A stretch of 64,000 bases of DNA from Clostridiales bacterium oral taxon 876 str. F0540 (GTDB taxonomy: Bacteria > Bacillota > Clostridia > Clostridiales > Clostridiaceae). Location: NCBI GenBank assembly GCA_000466585.1, contig KE993508.1, forward strand, positions 208,811 through 272,810, written 5' to 3'. Positions 1-8,810 of this stretch are shown in pieces (position 1 is the first letter of the stretch; each line of letters opens with the position of its first letter). Under the pieces are notes generated by a model that was not told where the DNA came from, did no database searches, and was given only the letters and a program-made list of their open reading frames with translations. The position numbers and the translations under genes were made by a program.

Positions 1-148
1 GAAGCATTTGAGCAAGCAGTAATAAGACTTTAATAAAAGATTTATAAAACCGTTAAGAATCCTATATTGTTTGAACGAAGAGAGTTTATAGGATTTAGGA
101 TTTATAAATCTTTTAATTATTAGTCTTATCTGCAAAGCGAAAGCTTCC
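1..148. repeat. Long imperfect inverted repeat (hairpin about 150 nt)
   Basis: Bases 22-48 are nearly the reverse complement of 101-129 (shared core AAAAGATTTATAAA and ATAAGACT). The pairing continues outward to GAAGC (1-5) and GCTTC (142-146), and inward to AATCCTATA (57-65) against TATAGGATT (87-95). The whole element folds into one long hairpin 3' of the small gene at 198-467. It could be a miniature inverted-repeat element or a large transcribed hairpin. The window edge hides any flanking target duplication. Confidence 0.6.
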
Positions 149-197
149 TAGAATTCAAATACCGCGCTATATGTTTAAGTTGTTTTGAAACACACCA

Positions 198-467
198 TTA
201 TTTTTCAATATCAAGCTCTTCAATTACAAATCTATCGAAATCAATTTCTTCCATAAAATTATGATAGTTAAATATTGTCTTATTTCTTTTATTATACTCC
301 TCCAAATTTATAGGGAGCCAATAAGGTTTTTGTATATCGAATTTGTCGCAAAGTTCATTTATACAGGCCTTTAAATTATCTTGATAAGAGGCATCTAAGT
401 TTGATGTTACTACAGCATCTTTAACTATCTTATTGTTTTTCATTATTTTTCCCCAAATTTTTATCAT
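198..467 (-). CDS. Small conserved hypothetical protein (89 aa)
   Basis: An 89-residue soluble, acidic protein with no signal peptide or membrane segment. The start has an excellent AGGAGG at 473-478, which supports expression. The C-terminal half holds a Trp-Leu-Pro stretch and a run of the type NFMEEIDFDRF; I recall short clostridial proteins of this type but no assigned function. It is a single-gene unit between a long hairpin at 1-148 and a perfect 30-bp palindrome at 479-508. That palindrome lies directly against its ribosome binding site and suggests tight control. Confidence 0.7.
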   Translation of the reverse strand: MIKIWGKIMKNNKIVKDAVVTSNLDASYQDNLKACINELCDKFDIQKPYWLPINLEEYNKRNKTIFNYHNFMEEIDFDRFVIEELDIEK

Positions 468-478
468 GAGTTCCTCCT

Positions 479-508
479 ATGATTTATAATAATATTATTA
501 TAAATCAT
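479..508. promoter_or_regulatory. Perfect 30-bp palindrome (operator or hairpin) upstream of the 89-aa gene
   Basis: ATGATTTATAATAAT is followed immediately by its exact reverse complement, with no spacer. It abuts the ribosome binding site of the minus-strand gene at 198-467. It could be a repressor operator over the promoter, or an mRNA hairpin occluding the ribosome site. Confidence 0.6.
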
Positions 509-536
509 AAATAAAGCTTCATAAACACTTTTTGGT

Positions 537-1637
537 TTATTTCTTCATACCATCAAGAGTTATATGAACATCTTTTTCTCCATCTCCATTTTTAACTCTA
601 AGCTTCACTATTTTTCCTGCCCCGGCGCTATTCAATGCCTCCTTAAGCTCAGCTACTGTGTTTACAGCCTTTCCATCTACAGAAAGTATTGTATCACCTT
701 TTCTGACTCCTGCTTTATGTGAACATCCTCCATCTTTGCAATCATATACATAAACTCCTTTATCAATGACGAAATCAAAAATTTTTCCTAATTCCTTATC
801 AAAAGCCTGAAGTCCTATATTAGGGGAGCCATAATTTCCTCCTGTAACAACTTTTGCTACTACTGGTTTAACGACATTCACCGGAACTGCAAATCCCATG
901 CCTTCAGCAGTAGTAACCTTGATTGTGTTAATACCAACTACCTCGCCCCTCTCATTTATTAGTGGTCCTCCACTGTTTCCCGGATTTATGGAAGCATCCG
1001 TTTGAATTAAGTCTTCCATAAAGGTTCCTTTCTCAACTTCAATAGTTCTGTTTAATGCGCTTATTATGCCTGCTGTTACTGTTCTTTGAAAAGTTAATCC
1101 AAGTGGATTTCCAATAGCTATTGCATTTTGGCCTACTTTAATGTTTTTTGAATCCCCTAGAGTAGCTACTTTAAGGTTATCAGCATTTATTTTTACTATA
1201 GCCAGATCTAATACCGGATCAGTCCATACAGCCTGACCTCTTACATTTCTGCCATCATATAGAGATACCATTAAAGATTCCGCATTTCCGGCTACATGAT
1301 TATTAGTTAATATGTATCCTTTATTATCTACTATTACTCCAGAGCCGACACCCTGCACTCTTTGATTCTGAGCATAAAGATCCTTTTCTATTCTTGTTGT
1401 AGTTATACCTACAACAGCAGGAGTTACCTGTTCTGCTGCTGAAGTTATTGATGTATTAGTAATTGAAGTGGTTGTTCCTTGATGCACTGATGTATTGTTT
1501 TGATTTTCAAATCTGCTCTGCTGAGCACTTAAATTGCTATTGCTGCATCCCATTAAACAAACACCAATTAATGCTGTTACAGCTGCTATGCCAGCAGCTT
1601 TTTTTGTAATATGATTTTTTTCGTTCAGTATTTTCAC
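537..1637 (-). CDS. htrA: HtrA/DegP-like serine protease lipoprotein with PDZ domain
   Basis: Envelope quality-control protease of the S1C (HtrA) family, which degrades misfolded extracytoplasmic proteins. The N-terminus carries a signal sequence ending in the lipobox LMGC (Cys31). This predicts a lipid-anchored protein rather than the membrane-spanning form common in Bacillus. The chymotrypsin-like domain has the triad His114 (NNHVAG), Asp144 (VLDLAIVKI) and Ser222 (NPGNSGGPL). One PDZ domain follows at about residues 270-362. The start is a GTG preceded by AGGGGTG; no ATG fits better. It is a monocistronic unit followed by the small 89-aa gene. The family assignment is secure; the substrate is unknown. 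Confidence 0.93.
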   Translation of the reverse strand: MKILNEKNHITKKAAGIAAVTALIGVCLMGCSNSNLSAQQSRFENQNNTSVHQGTTTSITNTSITSAAEQVTPAVVGITTTRIEKDLYAQNQRVQGVGSGVIVDNKGYILTNNHVAGNAESLMVSLYDGRNVRGQAVWTDPVLDLAIVKINADNLKVATLGDSKNIKVGQNAIAIGNPLGLTFQRTVTAGIISALNRTIEVEKGTFMEDLIQTDASINPGNSGGPLINERGEVVGINTIKVTTAEGMGFAVPVNVVKPVVAKVVTGGNYGSPNIGLQAFDKELGKIFDFVIDKGVYVYDCKDGGCSHKAGVRKGDTILSVDGKAVNTVAELKEALNSAGAGKIVKLRVKNGDGEKDVHITLDGMKK

Positions 1638-1705
1638 ATTTTACACCCCTATTCTTAAAACTCTTATTTCTTCTAAAATATTATTTGCAACTACAGGGGT
1701 ATAAA

Positions 1706-1735
1706 ATACAAAAAGAGCAGCTTTAGCTACTCTTC
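1706..1735 (-). terminator. Rho-independent terminator of the ttcA-like gene
   Basis: On the minus strand AGAGTAGC-TAAA-GCTGCTCT (1714-1733) is followed by TTTTTGTATTTTAT. The stem overlaps the TAG stop codon of the upstream gene. Confidence 0.85.
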
Positions 1736-2593
1736 ATCATAAAACTCTAAATATGAATGTTTTTGTCCATCTTTTTTAAAGCCAAGAATCGCGTCAAGAT
1801 TAACATTTTCAGCAGCCTTAAATATGGATTTATCTACATCATTGAAATTTTTCTTTAATTCTTTTATAAGGGCCTTTATTTCATAACGCTTATTGCCAAT
1901 CTTCTTAGCTGCTACCATGCATGCACAGTTTAATGGCCATATTCCGCTGTTCTGCGTAAAACGTTCTATATAAGTTTCTTCCACATAAAAAAGTGGCCTT
2001 ATAAGCTCCATATTTTCAAAATTATCAGCTTTAAGCTTAGGCAGCATTGTGCTGAAGTTTCCTGTATAAAGAACATTTAAAAGTGTTGTTTCAATAACAT
2101 CATTGTAATGATGACCAAGTGCAAGCTTATTGCAGCCAAGTTCCTTAGCCTTTGAATATAAAGCTCCTCGCCTCATCTTAGCACACATATAGCAGGGATA
2201 ATCCTTTGCTATTTTATCTACAACTTCAAATATACCGGAATCAAAAATTTTAATTGGTATATCTAGATATTTGCAGTTATCTATTAAAAGCTCCTTAATA
2301 TTGGGATGATATCCAGGGTCAGCAACAATAAATTCTAAATCAAATTTCACCTTGCTGTGCCTGTGTAAAAGTTGAAACAGCTTAGCCATTAATAAACTGT
2401 CTTTACCGCCGGAAATCGCAACAGCAACCTTGTCTCCATCCTCTAAAAGCTTATAGTCATTTATTGCTTTGATAAATTTAGCCCATATATGTTTTCTATA
2501 GGTTGTAGTCAAGCTTCTTTCTACAACATCAAGAGGTTTCCTTTCGTTAAAAGGAACTAATACCTCGCATCCTTCTCCTGCAATTGAACTCAT
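1727..2593 (-). CDS. ttcA: TtcA-like tRNA 2-thiocytidine biosynthesis protein
   Basis: Cytoplasmic adenine-nucleotide alpha-hydrolase of the TtcA/TtuA family, which thiolates tRNA. The PP-loop SGGKDS lies at residues 61-66 and GHHYNDVIETTLLN near 160-173. Cys134 and Cys137 (CYMC) plus a cysteine in NCAC (223-225) fit the three cysteines that hold the [4Fe-4S] cluster in TtcA. Length (288 aa) is normal. The start has AAGGAGAGGTG upstream. The exact modified base is inferred from the family; a paralogous PP-loop function cannot be excluded. Confidence 0.85.
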   Translation of the reverse strand: MSSIAGEGCEVLVPFNERKPLDVVERSLTTTYRKHIWAKFIKAINDYKLLEDGDKVAVAISGGKDSLLMAKLFQLLHRHSKVKFDLEFIVADPGYHPNIKELLIDNCKYLDIPIKIFDSGIFEVVDKIAKDYPCYMCAKMRRGALYSKAKELGCNKLALGHHYNDVIETTLLNVLYTGNFSTMLPKLKADNFENMELIRPLFYVEETYIERFTQNSGIWPLNCACMVAAKKIGNKRYEIKALIKELKKNFNDVDKSIFKAAENVNLDAILGFKKDGQKHSYLEFYDEE

Positions 2594-2659
2594 ATATACA
2601 CCTCTCCTTTTCAGTAGAATTATAACATGTTTTGTGAATTTTGTCTTTGGAAGCTAATA

Positions 2660-2713
2660 ACAAAAAGATGCTGCAAATAAGCTCAAACCTGCTTCCTATT
2701 ATTTGCAACATCC
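2660..2713 (-). terminator. Terminator after the Suv3-like helicase
   Basis: GATGTTGCAAATAA (minus strand) pairs with TTATTTGCAGCATC across a 19-nt loop and is followed by TTTTTGTTATTAG. Confidence 0.75.
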
Positions 2714-2723
2714 CTTTATTAAA

Positions 2724-4481
2724 TTAAATATTTAATAAAATATCATTAATCTGATTGCTTATTTTTTCTCTGGCTTCATAAACCCACTTATCATCAAGCT
2801 CAAGCTTAAAAGCCCTTGAAAATGAATAATAAAGATTAATTTTTTGATAATAAATTTCTAAATCATACAATTCTTTTTTCAAAAATTCCGGTTTCGATAT
2901 GACTTTTCGTCTTGCAACAAAAAGTTCGTCAATATAGCTTAAAAAGGCATCCATCATATCGCCGTTTGATACATCAAAAGGTATCTTTAACAATCTCCAC
3001 TGCACAGCCTCATCAAGCTTATAGCTTTTAATGCTGTCTAATACAATAAGATACTCGCTTATATCCATTTTCCTATAATAAGGTTTTTTTTCTTCCCTTG
3101 TAATCCAAAGTGCCAGTTTTTCTTTTAATGGAAGTCCTCTTATTTTTAATATTTCTTCACTTGGGCCAAGCACAGCTTCTTCTATGGAATAGTCCTCACT
3201 TTTTAAGTTTTCCTCTAAGAAATCCTGTGTACTTCCTGCACCAGCTACATAGCCTACATCATAAATTCCTTTTCTGCCTGCTCTCCCTGCTATCTGCTTT
3301 ACTTCTTGAGATTTTAAATATCTAACTTCTGTACCGTCAAATTTCTTTATATCCATAAATACGATCCTTTTAATAGGCAGGTTAACCCCCATTCCTACTG
3401 CATCAGTAGTTATAAGTATAGTGTTCTCATTATTAATAAACTGCTCATATTGCTTTCTTCTAACCTCTGGAGGCAAATCACCATATATTAAGCTCGCCTT
3501 AATTCCCAAGTCCGAATAAAAATATGCCAGTTCCAGCACCTTTTTTTTGGAAAAGACCACTAATGCATCTCCTGGTTGTATATCTTTGCTGGTAAAGGAT
3601 TTATAAACCACTTCAAGAGGTATCTCTCTTTTATATTCCTTTACTTCATATTCCTCTCCGCAGTCCTCAAGTATTTTAATAAGAAGTTCCTTTGTATTTA
3701 TAGCCCCGCAAACATGAATTTCCTTGCACTTTAGCCCTAAAAGGGCCCTTGTCCAGGCTGCTCCTCTTTGATCATCATCAATCATTTGTATTTCATCGAT
3801 AATGCCTACTTCATACTCCTGACTAATATCCAGTTTTTCAATAGTGCAGGCTGTATGCATCGCCTCCTCTATAATAACTTCTTCTTCACCTGTGATTAGA
3901 TTACACTTAGTACCTTCTCTATTGAGCCTCTCATAGTTTTCCAGTGCAAGTATTCTAAGCGGAGATAAATATACCCCATTAGAAGCGTTTTTAAGTCTCT
4001 GAACAGCATTATATGTTTTTCCTGTATTGGTTTCACCGAGATGAAGATAAAACTTTCTGTTAAATCTTCTGGCTTCTCTGTATTCATCCTTTGGATTTGC
4101 CGGAAATACCTTATCAAACTCCTTTGAAGCCAGGTCCGGTATGTGATGAGTTATAAGTACACTCATTATACCTGACTTTACATAGCTTTCAAAATGCTTT
4201 CTAACAACTTCATCAAAATAAAAATCAGTATTATTTTTTTTATTATAATCATCTACAAGCCTCACTGATACATATTCAAGCAGCTCTAAATAAGAGTTAT
4301 AAACCGCCTTATAGTCTTTTAGTTGTGCATCCTCATACTCTCTTAATTCCTTAAGTTTTTTCCTTAAGGCAGCTTCATGCTCCCATAAAGCCTTAGTCTT
4401 TGTATGTCTTACTATTTCCTCTATTTGAGAAAGCTGATTTTTTAACTTTCTAAAGTTCCTTTCAACTGCTCCTCTTTTCAT
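2724..4481 (-). CDS. Suv3-like superfamily 2 RNA helicase
   Basis: A 585-residue DExH helicase whose motifs match the Suv3/SUPV3L1 group better than ordinary DEAD proteins. These are Walker A GETNTGKT (149-156), YLSPLRILAL (171-180), motif II DEIQ (229-232), HVCGAINTKE, and motif VI QIAGRAGRKG near 390-400. The N-terminal 140 residues are charged and probably coiled. The extended C-terminal region resembles the SUV3 C-terminal domain. Known Suv3 proteins unwind RNA in mitochondrial and alpha-proteobacterial RNA degradation. A clostridial role in RNA turnover is inference. It is monocistronic with its own terminator. Confidence 0.85.
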   Translation of the reverse strand: MKRGAVERNFRKLKNQLSQIEEIVRHTKTKALWEHEAALRKKLKELREYEDAQLKDYKAVYNSYLELLEYVSVRLVDDYNKKNNTDFYFDEVVRKHFESYVKSGIMSVLITHHIPDLASKEFDKVFPANPKDEYREARRFNRKFYLHLGETNTGKTYNAVQRLKNASNGVYLSPLRILALENYERLNREGTKCNLITGEEEVIIEEAMHTACTIEKLDISQEYEVGIIDEIQMIDDDQRGAAWTRALLGLKCKEIHVCGAINTKELLIKILEDCGEEYEVKEYKREIPLEVVYKSFTSKDIQPGDALVVFSKKKVLELAYFYSDLGIKASLIYGDLPPEVRRKQYEQFINNENTILITTDAVGMGVNLPIKRIVFMDIKKFDGTEVRYLKSQEVKQIAGRAGRKGIYDVGYVAGAGSTQDFLEENLKSEDYSIEEAVLGPSEEILKIRGLPLKEKLALWITREEKKPYYRKMDISEYLIVLDSIKSYKLDEAVQWRLLKIPFDVSNGDMMDAFLSYIDELFVARRKVISKPEFLKKELYDLEIYYQKINLYYSFSRAFKLELDDKWVYEAREKISNQINDILLNI

Positions 4482-4561
4482 AATATACCCCCTAAGAAGG
4501 CTTCATTTTTATTTCATATATGATAATATTATTACCACAGCATAAGTATTTATTATAATAT

Positions 4562-4602
4562 AAAAATAGAAGTAACCTTTTAATTTTACTAAGGCTACTT
4601 TA
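4562..4602 (-). terminator. Terminator after recQ
   Basis: AAGTAGCCTT pairs with AAGGTTACTT (one G-T pair) with an 11-nt loop, followed by CTATTTTTAT on the minus strand. Confidence 0.7.
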
Positions 4603-4609
4603 AGATATT

Positions 4610-6778
4610 TTATACTGCATAATTTTTTAATATAACTGCTTTAATCATATCAAAACTTATTGCTTCTGAAACCATTTTTTTAATAGGTGTAAGTCTTTCC
4701 ACTCCAACCTCATCTATAGCTTTAATAACTTCTTTTTCTTCCTCTTCTGTAAATATTCCGTCAAAATTAATATTAGGAATATCTATATTTTCTTCTATAC
4801 ATTTTTGTATATGACCTACAACCGTTGATATGGTAAGACTTCTCTCTTTTACAACCTCCATTATGCTCTTTCCGCTTTGAAGCATATTCAAGGTTATTTC
4901 ATGAGTTTTCTGTTTTTTGCTTCCTAAGTCTGAAGCTTTTTCAACTTCATTATTTTGAATATTTTCCTTTGTACTTATTATCTTTTCATAGTTCCATTTT
5001 ACTTCAATGTTATTTTCATCAACGTACTTTGATATAGTATCAGTAAATCTTGAACCATACTTCTCGTATTTTACCTGTCCAACTCCGGTAATATCCATAA
5101 TTTCCTCTCTTTTTAAAGGGAATCTCGTACTCATTTCTTTCAAGGTTGCATCTGCAAAAACAAGATAGGGTGGAATATTTTCTTCCTTCGCAATTTCTCT
5201 TCTAAGCTCTCTTAATAGTTCGAATAATCGATTATCAGAATCAATCTTTTTAATCTTAACAACTTCCTTAAAAATTACTTTGTCTTGACCTTTTAATATC
5301 TTCATTGAATCAGTATTTAAAACTACTGTAGGATATTCTCCTTCTTTTAAAGATATGTATCCATGGGATATCAAAGTATTGATAAAGTTTGAGAGCTGCT
5401 CCTTAGAGTAATCCTTCATAATACCATAGGTTGATAACTCGTTAAATTTGTACTGCAGTATTTTCTTTTGAGCGGATCCCCTAAGCACGTCGACTATTGT
5501 ATTTACACCAAAATCTCTTTTCATTCTATATATGCAAGATAGAACCTTTTGAGCATCTATAGTTTTATCTACATGCTCTCCTTCACTAAGACAACTGCTG
5601 CAGTTTCCGCATTCATCTTGAGTTTCTTCTCCAAAATAGTTAAGTATATACTTTCTTAAACAATCATTATGATGGACAAAATCCACCATATATTGAAGCT
5701 TTCTGTACTCATTCAACCTTCTTTCAGGAGACTGGACACTAGTCTCAATTAAATATTTTTGAGTTATAATATCCTGAGCTGAAAAAAGGAGAATACATTC
5801 GCTTGGCTCTCCATCACGACCTGCTCTTCCAATTTCCTGATAATAGGCTTCAATGTTTTTAGGCATATTATAGTGGATAACGTATCGTACATTTGATTTA
5901 TCTATGCCCATACCAAAAGCATTGGTAGCTACCATAATGTTTATTCTATCATAAACAAAATCTTCCTGATTTTTTCTTCTTTCTTCGTCAGAAAGTCCTG
6001 CATGATATCTTGAAACCAATAACCCCTGTTCCAAGAGTTTTTCATAAATAGAGTCAACTTCTTTCCTTGTAGCAGCATATATAATTCCAGACTGTTCTTT
6101 ATTTTCTCTAACATAATCCAAAACATAATTAAATCTGCTGCCGAGCTTTAATACGCTGATCTTTAAATTTGATCTGTCAAAGCCTGAAATAAATATATTA
6201 GGTGCTTTTAACTCTATTAGTCTAACTATATCTTCTCTTACCTCTTTTGTAGCAGTGGCAGTAAAAGCACTGATAACCGGCCTTTTGGAAAGCATTTTAA
6301 CAAAATTTGATATATATCTATAACTTGTTCTAAAATCATGTCCCCATTGAGACACACAGTGTGCCTCATCAACAGCAAGCTGTTCAATATGCAAATCCTT
6401 TATCATATCACAAAAATCACTGGATTCCAGTCTTTCCGGGGCTACATATAATATTTTAATATTTCCGGATCTTAGATTATCGATAATATTCCTAACTTCT
6501 GCATTAGAAAGGGAACTGTTTATATATGCTGCATTTATACCTAGTTCTACAATATTGTCTACTTGATCCTTCATTAATGAAATCAATGGAGAAATAACTA
6601 TAGTGATACCATCAAAAAGTAATGCCGGTATCTGATAACATATAGATTTACCTCCTCCGGTAGGCATTACTGCCAAGGTATCCTTTTTATTTATAATACT
6701 CTCTATAACTTCTTTCTGTGAGTTTCTAAATTCCTTAAACCCATAGTACTTCTGTAATGTCAATAAAGCTTCCTTCAT
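4610..6778 (-). CDS. recQ: ATP-dependent DNA helicase RecQ
   Basis: RecQ family 3'-5' DNA helicase for recombination and fork repair. Visible are Walker A (PTGGGKSICYQ), the DEAH box within AVDEAHCVSQWGHDFR, and motif VI QEIGRAGRDG. A zinc-binding set follows (Cys in NDCLRKYI, then DECGNCSSC). The RQC winged helix and an HRDC domain (near residues 510-585) come next, ending in a helix-turn-helix tail. The start chosen is the ATG at 6778, which has AGAGGTG 6 nt upstream. A longer frame starting 30 nt earlier has no ribosome site. Length (about 722 aa) is at the long end for bacterial RecQ because of the C-terminal extension. Confidence 0.95.
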   Translation of the reverse strand: MKEALLTLQKYYGFKEFRNSQKEVIESIINKKDTLAVMPTGGGKSICYQIPALLFDGITIVISPLISLMKDQVDNIVELGINAAYINSSLSNAEVRNIIDNLRSGNIKILYVAPERLESSDFCDMIKDLHIEQLAVDEAHCVSQWGHDFRTSYRYISNFVKMLSKRPVISAFTATATKEVREDIVRLIELKAPNIFISGFDRSNLKISVLKLGSRFNYVLDYVRENKEQSGIIYAATRKEVDSIYEKLLEQGLLVSRYHAGLSDEERRKNQEDFVYDRINIMVATNAFGMGIDKSNVRYVIHYNMPKNIEAYYQEIGRAGRDGEPSECILLFSAQDIITQKYLIETSVQSPERRLNEYRKLQYMVDFVHHNDCLRKYILNYFGEETQDECGNCSSCLSEGEHVDKTIDAQKVLSCIYRMKRDFGVNTIVDVLRGSAQKKILQYKFNELSTYGIMKDYSKEQLSNFINTLISHGYISLKEGEYPTVVLNTDSMKILKGQDKVIFKEVVKIKKIDSDNRLFELLRELRREIAKEENIPPYLVFADATLKEMSTRFPLKREEIMDITGVGQVKYEKYGSRFTDTISKYVDENNIEVKWNYEKIISTKENIQNNEVEKASDLGSKKQKTHEITLNMLQSGKSIMEVVKERSLTISTVVGHIQKCIEENIDIPNINFDGIFTEEEEKEVIKAIDEVGVERLTPIKKMVSEAISFDMIKAVILKNYAV

Positions 6779-6917
6779 TAGATTCACCTCTACTGAAAAG
6801 TTGTGCAACTAATTATAACATACTTATATATTTATAATCAGTATAATTATTGACACTTTATATAAAGTATTTCAAAAATATGTTATAATTAAATTTCATT
6901 GTTTTCACTAATAATAA

Positions 6918-6973
6918 AGGGACTATTGCAAAATACTTATTAAACCTGGGGTTGTTATTTTGCAATAGTCCTA
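6918..6973 (-). terminator. Long-stem terminator after the SIMPL gene
   Basis: A perfect 15-bp stem: GGACTATTGCAAAAT (6920-6934) against ATTTTGCAATAGTCC (6957-6971). On the minus strand a weak T-rich tail follows (CCCTTTATTATTA). Confidence 0.7.
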
Positions 6974-6979
6974 TAACCT

Positions 6980-7705
6980 TTAAATTTCACTGTAATTAAA
7001 TATAGCTGTAACTTTTGCTGCTACTTCAATTTCACCGCTTTTTATATTGGTTGCAGAAGCAGGTGCCTCTAAAGCATACAAACTAGTTTTGGGAGTAATT
7101 GCTCCGCTGCTTTCTTCCAGAATTTCTGCCGGAGTTTTATCTACAACAATATTTAAGGTTTTTTCAACACTTAAGGCTTTATCTACAGCGTTTTTAATTG
7201 CTAATGAAAGAGCCCTGTTATAGACTTCTTCTCTATTTGATAATGAAAAATTAACGTTATAAACTGTATTTGCCCCATTAGCTACAGCAGTATCAATAAC
7301 CGTTCCAACCTGAGATATATCTCTTATAGTTATTCTAAGATTGTTTGTCACTTTATAGCCTCTAAAAATTTGTTTTCCATCTACATAATCATACTCAGGG
7401 CTAATTGAAAAGTTCTCTGTTTTTATATCTTTATCCTTTATTCCTAAGTTCAGTAATGAAGATATTACTTTATTAGATATTTCAGCATTTTCACTTTGTG
7501 CATCAGCTAAATTTTTGTTTTGCGTTATAACTCCTAAAAAAGCAGCAGCAATATCAGGCTTAACCATTATACTTGAATTACCTTCAAGCTTTAAGCTTGA
7601 TGCCTTTTTATCAAGTTTAACTTCTCTATTATCCTGCCAATTAAAATCGCCTAAATCACCATTAAAATATGGATATTCATATGGATAATTACTGTAATAC
7701 GGCAT
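6980..7705 (-). CDS. SIMPL-domain (DUF541) protein
   Basis: A 241-residue protein whose residues 37-238 match the SIMPL fold (DUF541). It shows the typical pattern of an early ITVTGEG-like strand (here SLKLEGNSSIMVKPD), a run of the type IKTENFSISPEYDY, and a C-terminal VAAKVTAIF strand. SIMPL proteins usually carry a signal peptide and form oligomeric rings. Here the N-terminus is instead a soluble Tyr/Pro/Asn-rich segment, so a cytosolic location is likely. AAGGAGAAA precedes the start. Function unknown. Confidence 0.8.
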   Translation of the reverse strand: MPYYSNYPYEYPYFNGDLGDFNWQDNREVKLDKKASSLKLEGNSSIMVKPDIAAAFLGVITQNKNLADAQSENAEISNKVISSLLNLGIKDKDIKTENFSISPEYDYVDGKQIFRGYKVTNNLRITIRDISQVGTVIDTAVANGANTVYNVNFSLSNREEVYNRALSLAIKNAVDKALSVEKTLNIVVDKTPAEILEESSGAITPKTSLYALEAPASATNIKSGEIEVAAKVTAIFNYSEI

Positions 7706-7720
7706 AACTTTCTCCTTAAA

Positions 7721-7766
7721 ATAAAAATCTCACTTTATTATATGAAAACACATAACTAAGTGAGAT
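7721..7766 (-). terminator. Terminator after the EamA transporter
   Basis: ATCTCACTT (minus) pairs with AAGTGAGAT and is followed by TTTTATTTT. It lies between the EamA gene and the SIMPL gene, so the two are separate units. Confidence 0.8.
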
Positions 7767-7780
7767 AGGTTTTAATAATA

Positions 7781-8677
7781 TTATACAAACAGCAGAGCTA
7801 CACCGCCTATAGTAATTAAGGCGCCTAATATTTCCTTAAGAGATATTTTTTCTTTAAAAACAACTATGGAAATTGGAATTATTAATATTCTTGATATTGA
7901 AGTAATAGTTGATGAAACTCCTGTTGTTGTATATTGCACAGATAGAAGTGAAAGAGAAACTCCTATAAAAGGGCCAAAAACAGAACCTATAGCTATATCT
8001 CTTAATGCAATATGATCCTTAAGTGCTTCAAATATATTTTTCCAGTGTTTCCTTGCAGTAACCACAATTGTAAAACCTACTATAGCTGCAATAATTCTAA
8101 TCTGGGTGGCTGCAAAAGCATTATAGTCACCCATACCAAATTTGCTGAATATAGTCCCAAAAGATTGCCCTAGAGCACCTATAAAAGCAAAAAGGATACC
8201 TTTAATGGGGTGTGACAGCTTGACTTTTTTTTCATTCTTTCCTTTTACGAGTATAACCATTGCAATACCAGCTACAGTAATAAACATTCCTAATAAATCC
8301 ATCAAAGTTAAAGTTTCACCTAATATTAAAAATCCTGCAAGTGCTGTTATAGGCGGTACGGCTGCCATAATTAAAAGAGAAATTCTCGCTCCAATCTGTA
8401 CATAGGCTTCAAATAAAAACAAATCACCAATAACAAAACCTATCATTCCTGAAATAGTAAGCCATGTCCAATTAACACTTGTAGCATCCATTGGAAGAAA
8501 CATTCCTCTTGTAACTAAAGTAAAAAGACCAATTAATATAAATGCGATTATAAGCCTAATAAAGTTAACAGTCAAAGAACCAACTCTTTTTCCTGCAGCT
8601 TCAAAAGCAATAGGAGTTGCAGTCCAGCATATTGCGGTAGCAAAAGCTGCAAGCTCGCCTATATGTGAATATAACAT
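7781..8677 (-). CDS. EamA/DMT-family membrane transporter
   Basis: A 298-residue protein with about ten hydrophobic helices in two homologous EamA halves. The first half ends near residue 145 (FLILGETLTLMDLLGMFITVAG) and the second near the C-terminus (VVFKEKISLKEILGALITIGG). The repeated E-x-hydrophobic-GxxLI motif is the hallmark of the drug/metabolite transporter superfamily. The start is supported by GGGGGGAT. The substrate cannot be read from the sequence; amino acid or metabolite export is common for the family. Confidence 0.88.
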   Translation of the reverse strand: MLYSHIGELAAFATAICWTATPIAFEAAGKRVGSLTVNFIRLIIAFILIGLFTLVTRGMFLPMDATSVNWTWLTISGMIGFVIGDLFLFEAYVQIGARISLLIMAAVPPITALAGFLILGETLTLMDLLGMFITVAGIAMVILVKGKNEKKVKLSHPIKGILFAFIGALGQSFGTIFSKFGMGDYNAFAATQIRIIAAIVGFTIVVTARKHWKNIFEALKDHIALRDIAIGSVFGPFIGVSLSLLSVQYTTTGVSSTITSISRILIIPISIVVFKEKISLKEILGALITIGGVALLFV

Positions 8678-8747
8678 TTTTATCCCCCCAGCTTGAATAA
8701 TTTATGCCATGCTTATTTTATCATTATTTAACATTAAAAACTATAAA

Positions 8748-8776
8748 TTGCTAAGAAATTTTTTCTGTTATATACT
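8748..8776 (+). promoter_or_regulatory. Sigma-A promoter of the MFS gene
   Basis: TTGCTA (8748-8753), a 17-bp spacer, then TATACT (8771-8776). This lies 34 bp before the ATG of the plus-strand transporter. Confidence 0.6.
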
Positions 8777-8810
8777 TATATTGTATACGTTTAAGGGGGA
8801 TTAACATTTT

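Noticed and set aside
1..33. Open frame EAFEQAVIRL ending in TAA at the window start (plus strand)
   Set aside because: Only 10 codons are visible and the bases form one arm of the long inverted repeat, so coding cannot be supported.
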